A DNA stretch of 54,176 bases from Actinomycetes bacterium (GCA_021373175.1 JAJFTE010000101.1:1-54176), one strand, 5' to 3'. Shown: positions 34,336 to 44,281, numbered from the stretch's first letter. Numbers and translations: made by a program. The notes: a model not told the origin generated them from the sequence alone.

Positions 34336-35787
34336 ATGGGCATGCAGACTCTTTCCGCACTGCTTAACGACATACAGGTCCTCTCGATTACGGGCGCTGA
34401 GGCGCCCGTTTCCGGCGTAGCGTACCGCTCTGACGCCGTGAAGCCCGGTGACGCGTTCTTTTGTGTGACCGGGTTTCGCCACGATGGTCACGACTTCGCG
34501 ATGGACGCTGTGCGCCGGGGCGCTGTGGCCGTGGTCTCGGAGCGTCGCGTGGACCTTGGCGTGCCTAACGCGGTCGTGCCCGACGCGCGAGTGGCTCTCG
34601 CATTCGCGGCGTCCAGCATCTATTCGTTCCCGTCTCGGCATATCAGAATCGTTGGCGTGACGGGGACCAACGGTAAGACGACGACCACGTATCTACTCGA
34701 CAGCATCATGCGGGTGGCCGGCAGGACCACCGGCATCATCGGAACGGTCGAGACGCGAATCGCCGGGGAACGGCAACCCGCGTCGCGAACGACCCCCGAA
34801 TCGGCCGATCTCCAGGCGTTGTTTGCTCGAATGCGAGATGCAGGTGTGACCGATGTCGCGATGGAGGTGTCGAGACATGCGATCGACCTGCATCGGGTGG
34901 ACGGCACCCGCTTCGCCGTCGCGGCTTTTACGAACCTCACGCAAGATCACCTTGACTACCACCACACGCTTGAGGAGTACTGGTCGGTCAAGCGGCGCTT
35001 ATTCATCGAGCTTGACGTCGCCAAACGCGTCATCAATATCGATGATCCCGCTGGCGCCGAACTGGCGTTAGCGCTCCATGAGGTCATCACCGTCGGTCGC
35101 TCACGTGACGCCGTCATCCGCTCCGAGCATGAACGGTTCGGTCCGGTGTCGACGCGATTCACGCTGCTCGACGATGGCGTCGGCCGGGAGGTCGTTCTCC
35201 CTCTGCCCGGTTCGTACAACGTGGAGAACGCGCTTGTAGCGGCTGGATCGGCTCGTGCGCTTGGAATCGGGATAGATGCCATCGTCGCCGGGCTGGAGAA
35301 TGCGCCTCAGGTGCCCGGCCGGCTCGAGCGGATCGACGAGGGGCAGCCCTTTGCTGTTCTGGTCGACTACGCGCACACACCCGATTCGCTCGCCAAGGCG
35401 ATCGCGGCGGTTCGCGCGGTGACCGAGGGCAAGCTCGTTCTTGTCTTTGGTTGCGGAGGCGATCGTGATATCGAGAAACGCCCACTCATGGGCAAGGCGG
35501 CGGGCCTCGGCGCGGACGAGACCATCATCACGAGTGACAACCCGCGCGGTGAAGATCCGGTTGGCATCATCCTGCAGGTCGAGGACGGGGTGCGCGAATC
35601 TGGCGGCCGGTACACGGTGGAAGTGGACCGTCACAAGGCGATCGCACGAGCGATCGGAGTGGCTGGCCCGGGTGATGCCGTGCTCATCGCCGGCAAAGGC
35701 CATGAGGATTATCAGATCTTCGCTGACAGGACGATCCATTTCGACGACCGCGAGGTCGCCGCGGAAGAGCTGAGGTCGCTATGCTGA
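34336..35787 (+). CDS. murE: UDP-MurNAc-tripeptide ligase, meso-diaminopimelate type
   Basis: MurE adds the third amino acid to the wall peptide. The 483-residue protein has the ATP-binding VGVTGTNGKTTTTYLLDSI and the central-domain lysine in EYWSVKRRLF. The substrate motif is DNPRGEDP, the DNPR form that goes with meso-diaminopimelate rather than lysine, so the peptidoglycan is likely of the meso-DAP type (inference from motif). ATG 34336 is used; 34342 is an alternative. The stop region overlaps murF by 7 bases. Confidence 0.96.
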   Translation: MGMQTLSALLNDIQVLSITGAEAPVSGVAYRSDAVKPGDAFFCVTGFRHDGHDFAMDAVRRGAVAVVSERRVDLGVPNAVVPDARVALAFAASSIYSFPSRHIRIVGVTGTNGKTTTTYLLDSIMRVAGRTTGIIGTVETRIAGERQPASRTTPESADLQALFARMRDAGVTDVAMEVSRHAIDLHRVDGTRFAVAAFTNLTQDHLDYHHTLEEYWSVKRRLFIELDVAKRVINIDDPAGAELALALHEVITVGRSRDAVIRSEHERFGPVSTRFTLLDDGVGREVVLPLPGSYNVENALVAAGSARALGIGIDAIVAGLENAPQVPGRLERIDEGQPFAVLVDYAHTPDSLAKAIAAVRAVTEGKLVLVFGCGGDRDIEKRPLMGKAAGLGADETIITSDNPRGEDPVGIILQVEDGVRESGGRYTVEVDRHKAIARAIGVAGPGDAVLIAGKGHEDYQIFADRTIHFDDREVAAEELRSLC

Positions 35788-37193
35788 CCCTCTCGGTCGG
35801 AAAGCTCGTTGAGGTCATCGGCGGACAGCTGCTCGCTGGCGATCAGAACACGATGGTCAACGGTCTCGCAATCGATTCGCGCGATGTGAGTCCCGGTTCC
35901 GCGTTCGTCGCCTTCGCTGGCGCCCATGCGGACGGGCACGAATTCATACCGGCCGCCCTGGCCGCCGGTGCCCGTGCCATCGTCGTCACGCGAGACGACG
36001 AGTCCATCCGCGAGATGATCGTGCGGTCGCGGCGGCACGATGTCGCTCTCGTGCTTGGCGAGGACGCCACCGGCGTGGTTCAGGACCTGGCCGCCTACCA
36101 TCGCGAGCGTTTGCTGTGTCCTGTGGTCGCGGTCACCGGCTCCACCGGCAAGACAACGACGAAAGACTTCCTCCGGTCCGTTCTCGGCACAAAGATGCGT
36201 GTGGTCGCCACCGAAGGAAACATGAACAACGAGCTGGGCGTTCCGCTCACCATCATGCGGGCGGGAGCCGACACGGGCGTCCTCATCGTTGAGATGGCGA
36301 TGCGCGGCCTGGGCCAGATCACGCGCCTCGTACAGATCGCCCGTCCAACTGCTGGGTTGGTGACGAACGTAGGAGTCAGCCATATCGAGGTCCTCGGGAG
36401 CGAAGAGGCGATCGCCTCGGCCAAGGGTGAGCTTGTCGAGGCCGTCCCGGAATCGGGCCGCGTCTTTCTCAACGCGGATGACTCCTGGTCCGCGATTCTG
36501 ACATCGCGTGCCCGTGGAGCGGTGACGACCTACGGCGTCGGTGCTGACGCTGACGTCCGCGCGAGTGAGATCACGCTGTCCGAGAAAGGCACGCCAGTGT
36601 TCCAGCTTTGCGCCGAGCAGGGCGGCATGCGCGTCGAGTTGCCGATTCCCGGACGGCACAACGTCTACAACGCACTCGCGGCAGCCGCAGTGGGCCTCTA
36701 CCTCGAGGTGAGCCTTGAGGACGTGGTGAGCGGTCTTCGTGGCGCGACGTTCACCGCGATGCGCATGGAGGTCTTTCAGACCGCATCAAGGGTGACTGTC
36801 GTGAATGACGCATACAATGCGAATCCGACGTCGATGCGCGCTGCGCTTGATGCCCTCGTCGATCTGCCTGCCGAAGGAAAGCGCATCGCGGTTCTCGGCG
36901 ACATGGCCGAACTGGGATCGTTGGAGGAGTTGGCGCACTTCAGGACGGGGGAGTACGCGGCAGGCCTGAAGATCGATGCACTCGTGACCGTCGGTCCGAG
37001 GGCGAGCCGAATCGCGGACGGAGCGATCGCTGCCGGCATGACGGCCGATCGGGTCCGGCCGTGTGCCACCGCCGAGGAGGCGAGCGAGGTGCTCGATGAC
37101 CTGCTTGCCCCGGGCGATGTGGTGCTGGTGAAGGCGTCACGGGTGATGGGCCTCGAGCAGGTTGTGGACGGGATAACTGACCCTCATGTTTAG
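35781..37193 (+). CDS. murF: UDP-MurNAc-tripeptide--D-alanyl-D-alanine ligase
   Basis: MurF attaches D-Ala-D-Ala to complete the UDP-MurNAc-pentapeptide. The 470-residue protein starts MLTLSVGKLVEVIGGQLLAG. It has the P-loop VAVTGSTGKTTTKDFLRSV and NNELGVPLTIM in the central domain, and NDAYNANPTSMRAALDAL in the C-terminal domain. It overlaps murE by 7 bases and mraY by 8. No ddl gene is in the window, so D-Ala-D-Ala ligase is encoded elsewhere. Confidence 0.96.
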   Translation: MLTLSVGKLVEVIGGQLLAGDQNTMVNGLAIDSRDVSPGSAFVAFAGAHADGHEFIPAALAAGARAIVVTRDDESIREMIVRSRRHDVALVLGEDATGVVQDLAAYHRERLLCPVVAVTGSTGKTTTKDFLRSVLGTKMRVVATEGNMNNELGVPLTIMRAGADTGVLIVEMAMRGLGQITRLVQIARPTAGLVTNVGVSHIEVLGSEEAIASAKGELVEAVPESGRVFLNADDSWSAILTSRARGAVTTYGVGADADVRASEITLSEKGTPVFQLCAEQGGMRVELPIPGRHNVYNALAAAAVGLYLEVSLEDVVSGLRGATFTAMRMEVFQTASRVTVVNDAYNANPTSMRAALDALVDLPAEGKRIAVLGDMAELGSLEELAHFRTGEYAAGLKIDALVTVGPRASRIADGAIAAGMTADRVRPCATAEEASEVLDDLLAPGDVVLVKASRVMGLEQVVDGITDPHV

Positions 37194-38238
37194 GTTCATT
37201 CCTGCCATAGAGCACTACCCTACGTACCAAGTCTTCCTGGCCGCCATTGTGGCGCTCGTCTTATCTGGGGCGCTTTTTCCTCTCTGGATACGACTGCTGC
37301 GGTATCGGAACATCGGACAGCAGGTGAGGGCCGACGGACCCCAGGGGCACCTTGTCAAGCAGGGCACGCCAACGATGGGTGGAGTGCTGATCCTTATCGT
37401 TGTCGCTGTCGTGTATCTGGGAAGTGGCGAAGTCGGGAATCGCGGCATCATCGCGCTTGTGGCGATGCTCGCCTGCGGACTCCTGGGATTCATCGACGAC
37501 TACGCCAAGGTGGTGCACGAGCGCTCCCTCGGCCTAAGGCCGAGGTCTAAGATTATCGGACAGGCGATCGTGGCTGTGGTGGTTGGGCTCGCTGCGGTGA
37601 ATTGGGCCGGGCTGACCTCGCATGTGATGGTCCCGTTCGTTGGCGATCTGAATCTGGGCATACTGTCGTCGACCTTCCAGCTGGGCAGCTTCCGGATCGA
37701 CGTTCCCTGGTTGTATCTAGGGCTGGTCTGGTTCATGGTCGTTGGGGAGAGCAATGCAGTCAATCTCACGGACGGCCTGGACGGGCTTGCCGCGGGAAGT
37801 GTGATGATCGTGATGCTGGCGTACGCGGCGATCGCATTTCGGCAGGGCCATCTCGAAGTGGTTTTGTTCGCGGCTGCGGTTGCCGGGGCGTGCCTGGGAT
37901 TCCTGTGGTACAACTCCTATCCCGCCGACATATTCATGGGGGACACAGGCTCGCTTGGTCTTGGCGCCGCGCTCGCCGCGCTTGCGATCGTCACAAAGAC
38001 CGAGCTGTTGCTGGTGCTCATTGGCGGCATCTATCTGGTTGAGACGCTGTCGGTGGTGCTGCAGGTCCTTTCCTTCAAGCTCACGGGCAAGCGCATTTTC
38101 AGAATGGCGCCGATTCACCATCATTTCGAGATGAAAGGCTGGAGCGAGACGAAGATCATGGTCCGGTTCTGGATCATCACGGGAATCCTGGCGGGCGCGG
38201 GCGTCGCGCTGTACATCGCCGGATCGCTGACGCGGTAG
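37186..38238 (+). CDS. mraY: Phospho-N-acetylmuramoyl-pentapeptide transferase
   Basis: MraY makes lipid I from UDP-MurNAc-pentapeptide and undecaprenyl phosphate. The 350-residue protein has about ten membrane helices. The motifs are complete: GFIDDYAKV, AVNLTDGLDGLA, MGDTGSLGLGAAL and the HHHFEMKGWSE histidine motif. Compare the divergent paralogue at 17583, which lacks the histidine motif and the normal DGLDGLA. ATG 37186 overlaps murF by 8 bases. murD follows after 11 bases. Confidence 0.97.
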   Translation: MFRFIPAIEHYPTYQVFLAAIVALVLSGALFPLWIRLLRYRNIGQQVRADGPQGHLVKQGTPTMGGVLILIVVAVVYLGSGEVGNRGIIALVAMLACGLLGFIDDYAKVVHERSLGLRPRSKIIGQAIVAVVVGLAAVNWAGLTSHVMVPFVGDLNLGILSSTFQLGSFRIDVPWLYLGLVWFMVVGESNAVNLTDGLDGLAAGSVMIVMLAYAAIAFRQGHLEVVLFAAAVAGACLGFLWYNSYPADIFMGDTGSLGLGAALAALAIVTKTELLLVLIGGIYLVETLSVVLQVLSFKLTGKRIFRMAPIHHHFEMKGWSETKIMVRFWIITGILAGAGVALYIAGSLTR

Positions 38239-38249
38239 TCGGAGGCGAG

Positions 38250-39644
38250 ATGGCCGAGCAGATCACGGGGCATGTGGCGGTCCTGGGTGCGGGGCGTTCT
38301 GGCCGCGCCGTAGCAGCACGGCTGGCGGACGATGCAGCCCACGGCGTCGACGTGCGTGTGACGCTCATCGACAGCGCGGAGGGCGAATCCCTGCGGTCGC
38401 TCGTTGCGCCGCTCCAACTGCAGCACGTGGAGGTCGCGTTGGGTTGCGATATGGTGCCCGCGGGCGTGTCGCTCGTTGTGGCGAGCCCGGGAATCGCACC
38501 CGCGAGCGCGCTCATGCGGGCAGCGCGGGAGGCTGGTGTGCCGATCCTCTCCGAGATTGAGGTGGCGTATCGCCTCTCGGCATCGCCCTGGATCGCCGTG
38601 ACCGGAACGAACGGGAAGACGACGGTTACGTCGCTCGTAGCGCACATCATCGCCGAGGCTGGTATCCCATGCGAGACCGTTGGCAATATCGGCAGGGCTG
38701 CTGTGCAGGCGGTGGGCCAGATCGGACCGGCGACTGTAGTGGTGGCCGAAGTGTCGTCGTTTCAGTTGGCGCTGACCGAACGGTTCCACCCGCGGGTGTC
38801 GGTGCTCTTGAACATCACGCCGGATCACATCGACTGGCACGGCTCGCTCGAGGCGTACGCTGCCGACAAAGGACGTATCTTCGGGAATCAGACCGTTGGC
38901 GACACGGCCGTCATCGATGTCGACGATCCCGGGTCATCGCCGTATGCGAAGCGACTGAGCGTATCCGGCGTTGAGGTCAGGACGGTCAGTCGGCTGCGTG
39001 AAGACGCGTTCGCGCACCTTGAGGGCGATGTGCTCGTCCTGGGCCACGGCGACGGCCGTTTGGAGCTGCTGCACGCTGGCGAGCTTCTGATCCGAGGCGA
39101 CCACAATGTCAGCAACGCTTTGGCGGCGGCTGCGGCCGCACACTCGATCGGCGTGCCGGTCGAAGCGATACGGGACGGACTGCGCTCGTTCGAGCCCATC
39201 GAGCATCGGCTCGAACCGGTGGGGGTCGTTCTGGGCGTCGAGTACTTCAACGACTCCAAGGCGACCAACCCTGACGCGGTCTTGAAGGCGCTAACAGCGT
39301 TCGACGAACGGCCGGTCGTCATTTTGCTTGGCGGTCACAACAAAGGAAACGACTTCGCCGAGCTTGCGAAGGCGGTCTGCGCCCGCTGCCGGGCCGCAGT
39401 CGTGTTCGGCGAATCGGCCGAGGAGTTCTCGGTTGCGTTCTCCGCGTGCGCGGGTTTCGAGGTCGTGCGAGCGGAGGGAATGGTGGCTGCGATCGCCGCG
39501 GCAGCCCAACTGGCTCGTAGCGGCGATGTCGTGTTGCTGTCGCCCGCATGCGCGTCGTTCGACGAGTTCGAGGACTTCGAGGATCGGGGTCGCGTCTTCA
39601 GGCGAACGGTTCAGTCGATGCTGAGCGCCGGAGATCTGTCGTGA
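38250..39644 (+). CDS. murD: UDP-MurNAc-L-alanine--D-glutamate ligase
   Basis: MurD adds D-glutamate to UDP-MurNAc-L-alanine. The 464-residue protein starts MAEQITGHVAVLGAGRSGRA with an N-terminal Rossmann-like fold. The P-loop is WIAVTGTNGKTTVTSLVAHI. Also visible are NITPDHIDWHGSLEAYAADK and YFNDSKATNPDAVLKAL. The ATG follows GGAGG. The stop overlaps the ftsW start (GTGA). Confidence 0.96.
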   Translation: MAEQITGHVAVLGAGRSGRAVAARLADDAAHGVDVRVTLIDSAEGESLRSLVAPLQLQHVEVALGCDMVPAGVSLVVASPGIAPASALMRAAREAGVPILSEIEVAYRLSASPWIAVTGTNGKTTVTSLVAHIIAEAGIPCETVGNIGRAAVQAVGQIGPATVVVAEVSSFQLALTERFHPRVSVLLNITPDHIDWHGSLEAYAADKGRIFGNQTVGDTAVIDVDDPGSSPYAKRLSVSGVEVRTVSRLREDAFAHLEGDVLVLGHGDGRLELLHAGELLIRGDHNVSNALAAAAAAHSIGVPVEAIRDGLRSFEPIEHRLEPVGVVLGVEYFNDSKATNPDAVLKALTAFDERPVVILLGGHNKGNDFAELAKAVCARCRAAVVFGESAEEFSVAFSACAGFEVVRAEGMVAAIAAAAQLARSGDVVLLSPACASFDEFEDFEDRGRVFRRTVQSMLSAGDLS

Positions 39645-40948
39645 GTCGCGCCAAGTCCCATGGAGCGGCCTACCTCCTTATGGGGGTTACGCTCTTCCTG
39701 GTCCTCGCAGGGCTGCTCATGATCTACTCGGCATCATCGGTGGCCGACTATGTACACCGTGCGGACAGTGCATATCACTTGAAGCGGCAAGTCATGTTCC
39801 TGCTCGTCGGCCTGGTGGCGATGTTCCTGGCCTCAAGGCTGGACCTAAGGTACACCAAGAGAGTAACTGGAGTCTCGCGGGATCCTAAGCGGCTCGGGTG
39901 GATCGTCTGGGGTACTTCTGTCGCCGGCCTTGTCGCGGTACTCGTTGCCGGAATCGGCAAGTGGGGCGCGCAGCGATGGATACTCATCGGCCCGGTGCCG
40001 ATCCAGCCATCCGAGTTCGCGAAGTTGGGGTGCATCCTTGCCGGCGCTGTGCTGCTGTCTGAATGGAAGCGCCACGAGATCGATGGGCGAGCGCTTACGG
40101 GGCGCCTTGCGCTTGTGGTGGTGCCAGTGGTGGTTCTGGTCATGGTGCAGCCCGACATGGGCACGACGGTGTCCATCGTGCTCTCGATGTACCTCCTGCT
40201 GTGGCTCGGGGATGTCAACGGGCGGCTGCTCGTTTCCTCGGCCGCCGTTGGAACGGTCCTGGCGGGTCTCATGATCTGGATCGAGGAATACCGCTTCTCG
40301 CGCCTGATGGCGTTCATCGATCCGTGGAAGGATCCGAAAGGGGACGGTTTTCAGATCATCCAATCGCTCTACTCATTCGGGTCCGGAGGACTTACCGGAG
40401 TCGGGCTGGGCTTGTCCAAGCAGAAGTTCTTCTACCTCCCGGCGGCCCATACCGACTTCATCTTCGCGATCATCGGGGAGGAGCTCGGACTTCTCGGCAC
40501 GCTCGCCATCGTTTTGGCTTTTGCGATCTTCGCCTACGCAGGTGTACGGATCGCGCTTTCGGCGAGCAACGACTTCGATCGGTTGCTGGCAGGCGGTTTG
40601 ACCGCGATGGTGGTAACGCAGGCGTTGATGAACATGGCGGCGGTTACCGGGCTCATGCCGATCACCGGCATCCCGCTGCCGCTCGTGAGTTACGGCGGCT
40701 CTTCGCTAATCTTCACGCTCGCCTGTATCGGACTCGTGCTCGGCGTAGCGAGACGGTCTTCGGGCGTGCGCCCGTCGGTGTCGCGAGCCACCGGCGCGTC
40801 CAACAACAAAGTCGCCCAGATCCGAGGATCACAGGCGTCCGGAGCCAGGGGGTCGAACAGTGCGGTTTCTCTTGAGCGGCGGCGGGACGGCCGGGCATAT
40901 CTATCCGGCATTGACGGTGGCAGGCCTGCTCGCAGAAGGCGGGCATGA
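39641..40948 (+). CDS. ftsW: Septal peptidoglycan polymerase FtsW (SEDS family)
   Basis: FtsW polymerises lipid II at the septum together with the class B PBP. The GTG overlaps the murD stop and gives 435 residues with about ten helices. Family motifs: GLLMIYSASS, VQPDMGTT and the region SLYSFGSGGLTGVGLGLSKQ with the conserved catalytic-side loop, and PLPLVSYGGSSLIFT near the end. About 65 polar residues follow the last helix and the last 89 bases overlap murG in another frame, a longer overlap than usual. It could also be called RodA-like, but the dcw location supports FtsW. Confidence 0.94.
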   Translation: MSRAKSHGAAYLLMGVTLFLVLAGLLMIYSASSVADYVHRADSAYHLKRQVMFLLVGLVAMFLASRLDLRYTKRVTGVSRDPKRLGWIVWGTSVAGLVAVLVAGIGKWGAQRWILIGPVPIQPSEFAKLGCILAGAVLLSEWKRHEIDGRALTGRLALVVVPVVVLVMVQPDMGTTVSIVLSMYLLLWLGDVNGRLLVSSAAVGTVLAGLMIWIEEYRFSRLMAFIDPWKDPKGDGFQIIQSLYSFGSGGLTGVGLGLSKQKFFYLPAAHTDFIFAIIGEELGLLGTLAIVLAFAIFAYAGVRIALSASNDFDRLLAGGLTAMVVTQALMNMAAVTGLMPITGIPLPLVSYGGSSLIFTLACIGLVLGVARRSSGVRPSVSRATGASNNKVAQIRGSQASGARGSNSAVSLERRRDGRAYLSGIDGGRPARRRRA

Positions 40949-41969
40949 CGAGGTCCTGTTCGTCGGCACGCCTGACGGTCCTGAGGCCCGCCTCGTTCCC
41001 GAGGCGGGCGTCGCGTTCGCCGCGGTGGCTTCCGCCGGCTTTGACCGCGGAAATCCGCTTACGCTTATGACGTCGGGCATCCGCGTTCTTACGTCGGTCG
41101 TTGCCGCATGGAAGGTCCTTCGGCGCTTTCATCCAGATGCGGTCGTAGGCTTCGGCGGCTACGTCTCCTTGCCCGTTGGAATCGCGGCGTTCCTGAGCCG
41201 AACGCCGCTTGTCTTGCATGAGCAGAACTCGGTGCCCGGTCTTGCAAACAGAGTCCTGTCACGCTGCGCGCGAGAGGTGGGCGTCACCTACGAGAACTCG
41301 ATCAAACACTTGAAGCATCCGAATCGGGCGACCTTGACCGGAAACCCGGTGCGCCCCGCCATTCTCAGCGCGACGCGGGCTTCCGGTCGCGAGGCCCTCG
41401 ACCTTGACCCTGCTGCCACCGTGGTGCTGGTCTTCGGGGGCAGCCGTGGTGCGCGGCACCTGAACGAAGCGCTTGCTCGTCTCTGGCCGGTTCTAGCAGC
41501 TGAACCGGAGTTGCAGGTTGTGCACGTGGCCGGTACGATGGACGCCGCCGCTGTTGCCGAGGCCATGGCTCAAGCGCTCGACGACCCGTCGCATCGCTAC
41601 CGCCTCTACGAGTATGTCTCGGCAATGGGCGAAGCGATCGCCGCGGCCGACGTTGTGGTCGCACGCGCCGGCGCCACCTCGATTGCCGAGATCACGGCGA
41701 TCGGCCGGGCGGCGGTGTTGGTGCCGTATCCATTCGCGACCGACGACCATCAGACGCTCAACGCGCGCGCCGTCGCCGCGGGCGGCGGTGCCATGGTCGT
41801 GCCTGACGACCAACTCGAGATGGACGCGTTTGAGAGCGCGGTCATGAGCCTCGTGCGCGACCGGGCCAGGCGTGAGACGATGGCAGCAGCGTCAGCGGCG
41901 CTCGGCCGTCGGGACGCAGGTGAGCGACTGGTCGAGATGATCAGGCGTGCCGCGGCGCCTCGAAGGTGA
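40860..41969 (+). CDS. murG: MurG, lipid II-forming GlcNAc transferase
   Basis: MurG adds GlcNAc to lipid I to make lipid II on the inner face of the membrane. The GTG, preceded by AGGGGG, gives 369 residues starting MRFLLSGGGTAGHIYPALTV, with the glycine-rich GGGTAGHIYPAL. Other motifs are LHEQNSVPGLANRVLS, VLVFGGSRGARHLNEAL and VARAGATSIAEITAIGRAAV, the UDP-GlcNAc site. It overlaps the ftsW end by 89 bases. murC follows after 12 bases. Confidence 0.96.
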   Translation: MRFLLSGGGTAGHIYPALTVAGLLAEGGHDEVLFVGTPDGPEARLVPEAGVAFAAVASAGFDRGNPLTLMTSGIRVLTSVVAAWKVLRRFHPDAVVGFGGYVSLPVGIAAFLSRTPLVLHEQNSVPGLANRVLSRCAREVGVTYENSIKHLKHPNRATLTGNPVRPAILSATRASGREALDLDPAATVVLVFGGSRGARHLNEALARLWPVLAAEPELQVVHVAGTMDAAAVAEAMAQALDDPSHRYRLYEYVSAMGEAIAAADVVVARAGATSIAEITAIGRAAVLVPYPFATDDHQTLNARAVAAGGGAMVVPDDQLEMDAFESAVMSLVRDRARRETMAAASAALGRRDAGERLVEMIRRAAAPRR

Positions 41970-41981
41970 CAAGGAGCACAC

Positions 41982-43382
41982 GTGAGCAGCGTCTATGCGC
42001 ATTTCATCGGAGTCGGCGGAGCCGGCATGAGCGGCATCGCGCGCGTCTTGCACGAGCGAGGTGTGGTCGTGACCGGGTCCGATCTCAAGGACTCGCGTTA
42101 CGCGCGCTCGCTTGCCGAGGCAGGAGTCAAGGTCACGATCGGTCACAGCGCCGAGAACCTTGGGGATCCCGAGGTTGTCGTCGTTTCCTCGGCGATCCAG
42201 GAGAGCAATCCTGAACTGGCCGAGGCCAGACGGCGTGGCATCGACGTGTGGCCTCGGGCCAAGATGCTGGCGCATGTCGGCCGGGGCAGCCTCACGCTGG
42301 CGGTCGCTGGAACGCACGGCAAGACCACGACGAGCTCGATGCTGGCGACCACGCTGGCCGGCATGGGACTGGATCCGACGTTTCTGATCGGCGGCGAGCT
42401 CAACGACATCGGTGCCAACGCCCGCCGCGGCTCGGGCGACTACTACGTTGTCGAGGCGGATGAGAGCGACGGTTCCTTCCTGTATCTTGACTCGCACCTC
42501 GCGATCGTCACGAACATCGAAGCGGACCACCTGGACCATTACTCCGGCATCGATGATGTGGTGGCGACGTTCGGCACGTTCATCGGCAATATCGCCGAGG
42601 AGGGTGCCGCCGTCGTCTGTGCTGATGACGAGCGCCTGCCGACGCTCGCCCGGGAGCACGCTCGTGGCCGAGTGGTGACGTACGGCTCTGTCACGACGGC
42701 CGACGTTCGTTGCGACTCCTTGCTACGGGACGGTGCTGGCCACCGGTTTGAGGTATGCCTCCCGGATGGCTCTCGGCACGCGGCTCGGATCGGGGTACCC
42801 GGGGTCCACATGGTGCTTAACGCGACCGGCGTGCTTGCGGCGATTTGGGCGCTCGGTCTTGACGTCGCCTCGGCGATCGAGCCGCTCGCCGCATTCACCG
42901 GCGTGCATCGTCGCTTCGAGACTGTCGGCGTGATTGATGGCGTCACCGTCGTTGATGACTACGCTCACCACCCGACCGAGGTGAAGGCAACACTCGCGGC
43001 AGCCAAGTCCTCTGGTTTCGGGCGGGTGTGGGTGGTCTTCCAGCCGCATCGGTACAGTCGGACGGCCGCGCTTGGTGATGACTTTGGCGAGGCGTTTTCC
43101 GATGCTGACCGGGTGGTGTTGATGGATGTCTACAGCGCGGGTGAGGCCCCGATCCCGGGGGTGAGCGGCAAGACGGTCCTCGACGCGCTTCTTGTCGAAC
43201 GGCCGCGTGCGGATGTCGCGTACTTCCCGCATCGGGGCGATGTCGCGGGGTATCTTGGCTCGCGGGTTCGCTCTGGCGATCTTGTGATGACCATGGGTGC
43301 CGGCGATGTGACCGCGCTGGCGGGCGAGTTGGTTCGCGAACTGGAATCACGAGCAGGCAAGGGGACCGTGCAGTGTCGGTAG
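41982..43382 (+). CDS. murC: UDP-N-acetylmuramate--L-alanine ligase
   Basis: MurC adds the first amino acid of the peptide. The 466-residue protein starts MSSVYAHFIGVGGAGMSGIA, with the P-loop VAGTHGKTTTSSMLATTL, YVVEADESDGSFL and VVDDYAHHPTEVKATLAAAK. The GTG is preceded by AAGGAG. Its last 10 bases overlap murB, a normal arrangement in Actinobacteria and Firmicutes. Confidence 0.96.
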   Translation: MSSVYAHFIGVGGAGMSGIARVLHERGVVVTGSDLKDSRYARSLAEAGVKVTIGHSAENLGDPEVVVVSSAIQESNPELAEARRRGIDVWPRAKMLAHVGRGSLTLAVAGTHGKTTTSSMLATTLAGMGLDPTFLIGGELNDIGANARRGSGDYYVVEADESDGSFLYLDSHLAIVTNIEADHLDHYSGIDDVVATFGTFIGNIAEEGAAVVCADDERLPTLAREHARGRVVTYGSVTTADVRCDSLLRDGAGHRFEVCLPDGSRHAARIGVPGVHMVLNATGVLAAIWALGLDVASAIEPLAAFTGVHRRFETVGVIDGVTVVDDYAHHPTEVKATLAAAKSSGFGRVWVVFQPHRYSRTAALGDDFGEAFSDADRVVLMDVYSAGEAPIPGVSGKTVLDALLVERPRADVAYFPHRGDVAGYLGSRVRSGDLVMTMGAGDVTALAGELVRELESRAGKGTVQCR

Positions 43383-44281
43383 ATAGCGCGTATGTGGAGT
43401 TGAGCCGTCTTGACGGTGTCGATATCCGTCGGCATGAACCGATGGCTCGGCACACGTCGTTTCACATCGGCGGTCCGGCGGACCTCTTCGTGGTGTGTGA
43501 TACGCTCGCCGCGCTGGCTGGCGCGCTCGACGTGCTTGCCGACAATGGGCTCCCATACACGACGGTTGGGAAGGGAACCAATCTCCTCGTCTCAGACAGC
43601 GGCTACAGGGGCGCCATCCTCGTACTTGGCAAGGAGTTCAAGCGGCACGTTTGCAACGGAGAGCACATCCGTGCGGGAGCTGCGTGCATCCTTGCGTATC
43701 TGGTCCAGGACGCCTTTTCCCGAGGCCTGGGTGGACTCGAGTTCGCTGTTGGCGTCCCTGGGACGCTGGGCGGTGCGCTGGCGATGAACGCGGGATCGCG
43801 CGAATCGTGGATCGGTCAGGTAGCCGAGTCGGTGACGCTGTACGCTCCTGATGCTGGACTTATCAGGCTGCGCGGGAGCGAAATCGTCTGGGGCTACCGC
43901 ACCAGCGGGCTTTCGTCGCGCGGTATCATTGTTGAGAGTGAGCTGCGCTTGACATTCGCAGACCCTGTGAGGATGCGCGCCCAGATGGAGCGCGAGCTTA
44001 CGCGCAGGAAGAAGAACCAGCCCATGGGTGCCGCGAGCGCAGGCAGCGTGTTCATGAACCCTGAAGGTGATTCAGCCGGCAGACTCATCGAAAGCGTAGG
44101 GCTGAAGGGGACGAGACTCGGCGACGCACGGATTTCCGACGTGCACGCGAACTTTATCGTCAACGATGGGCACGCAACAGCTGCTGACGTTTTGGGGCTC
44201 GTGAAGAAGATCAGGATCAGCGTGAGGGATCGATATGGCATCGAACTCCAACCAGAGGTACGGTTCCTCGGGGAGTTCTGA
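43373..44281 (+). CDS. murB: UDP-N-acetylenolpyruvoylglucosamine reductase
   Basis: MurB reduces UDP-GlcNAc-enolpyruvate to UDP-MurNAc with FAD and NADPH. The 302-residue protein shows the FAD domain MARHTSFHIGGPADLFVVCD and VGKGTNLLVSDSGY, GLEFAVGVPGTLGGALAMNA, and the catalytic serine segment AGSVFMNPEGDSAGRLIES. It belongs to the short type II class. GTG 43373 overlaps the murC end by 10 bases. The last 47 bases overlap the ftsQ start. Confidence 0.96.
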   Translation: MSVDSAYVELSRLDGVDIRRHEPMARHTSFHIGGPADLFVVCDTLAALAGALDVLADNGLPYTTVGKGTNLLVSDSGYRGAILVLGKEFKRHVCNGEHIRAGAACILAYLVQDAFSRGLGGLEFAVGVPGTLGGALAMNAGSRESWIGQVAESVTLYAPDAGLIRLRGSEIVWGYRTSGLSSRGIIVESELRLTFADPVRMRAQMERELTRRKKNQPMGAASAGSVFMNPEGDSAGRLIESVGLKGTRLGDARISDVHANFIVNDGHATAADVLGLVKKIRISVRDRYGIELQPEVRFLGEF

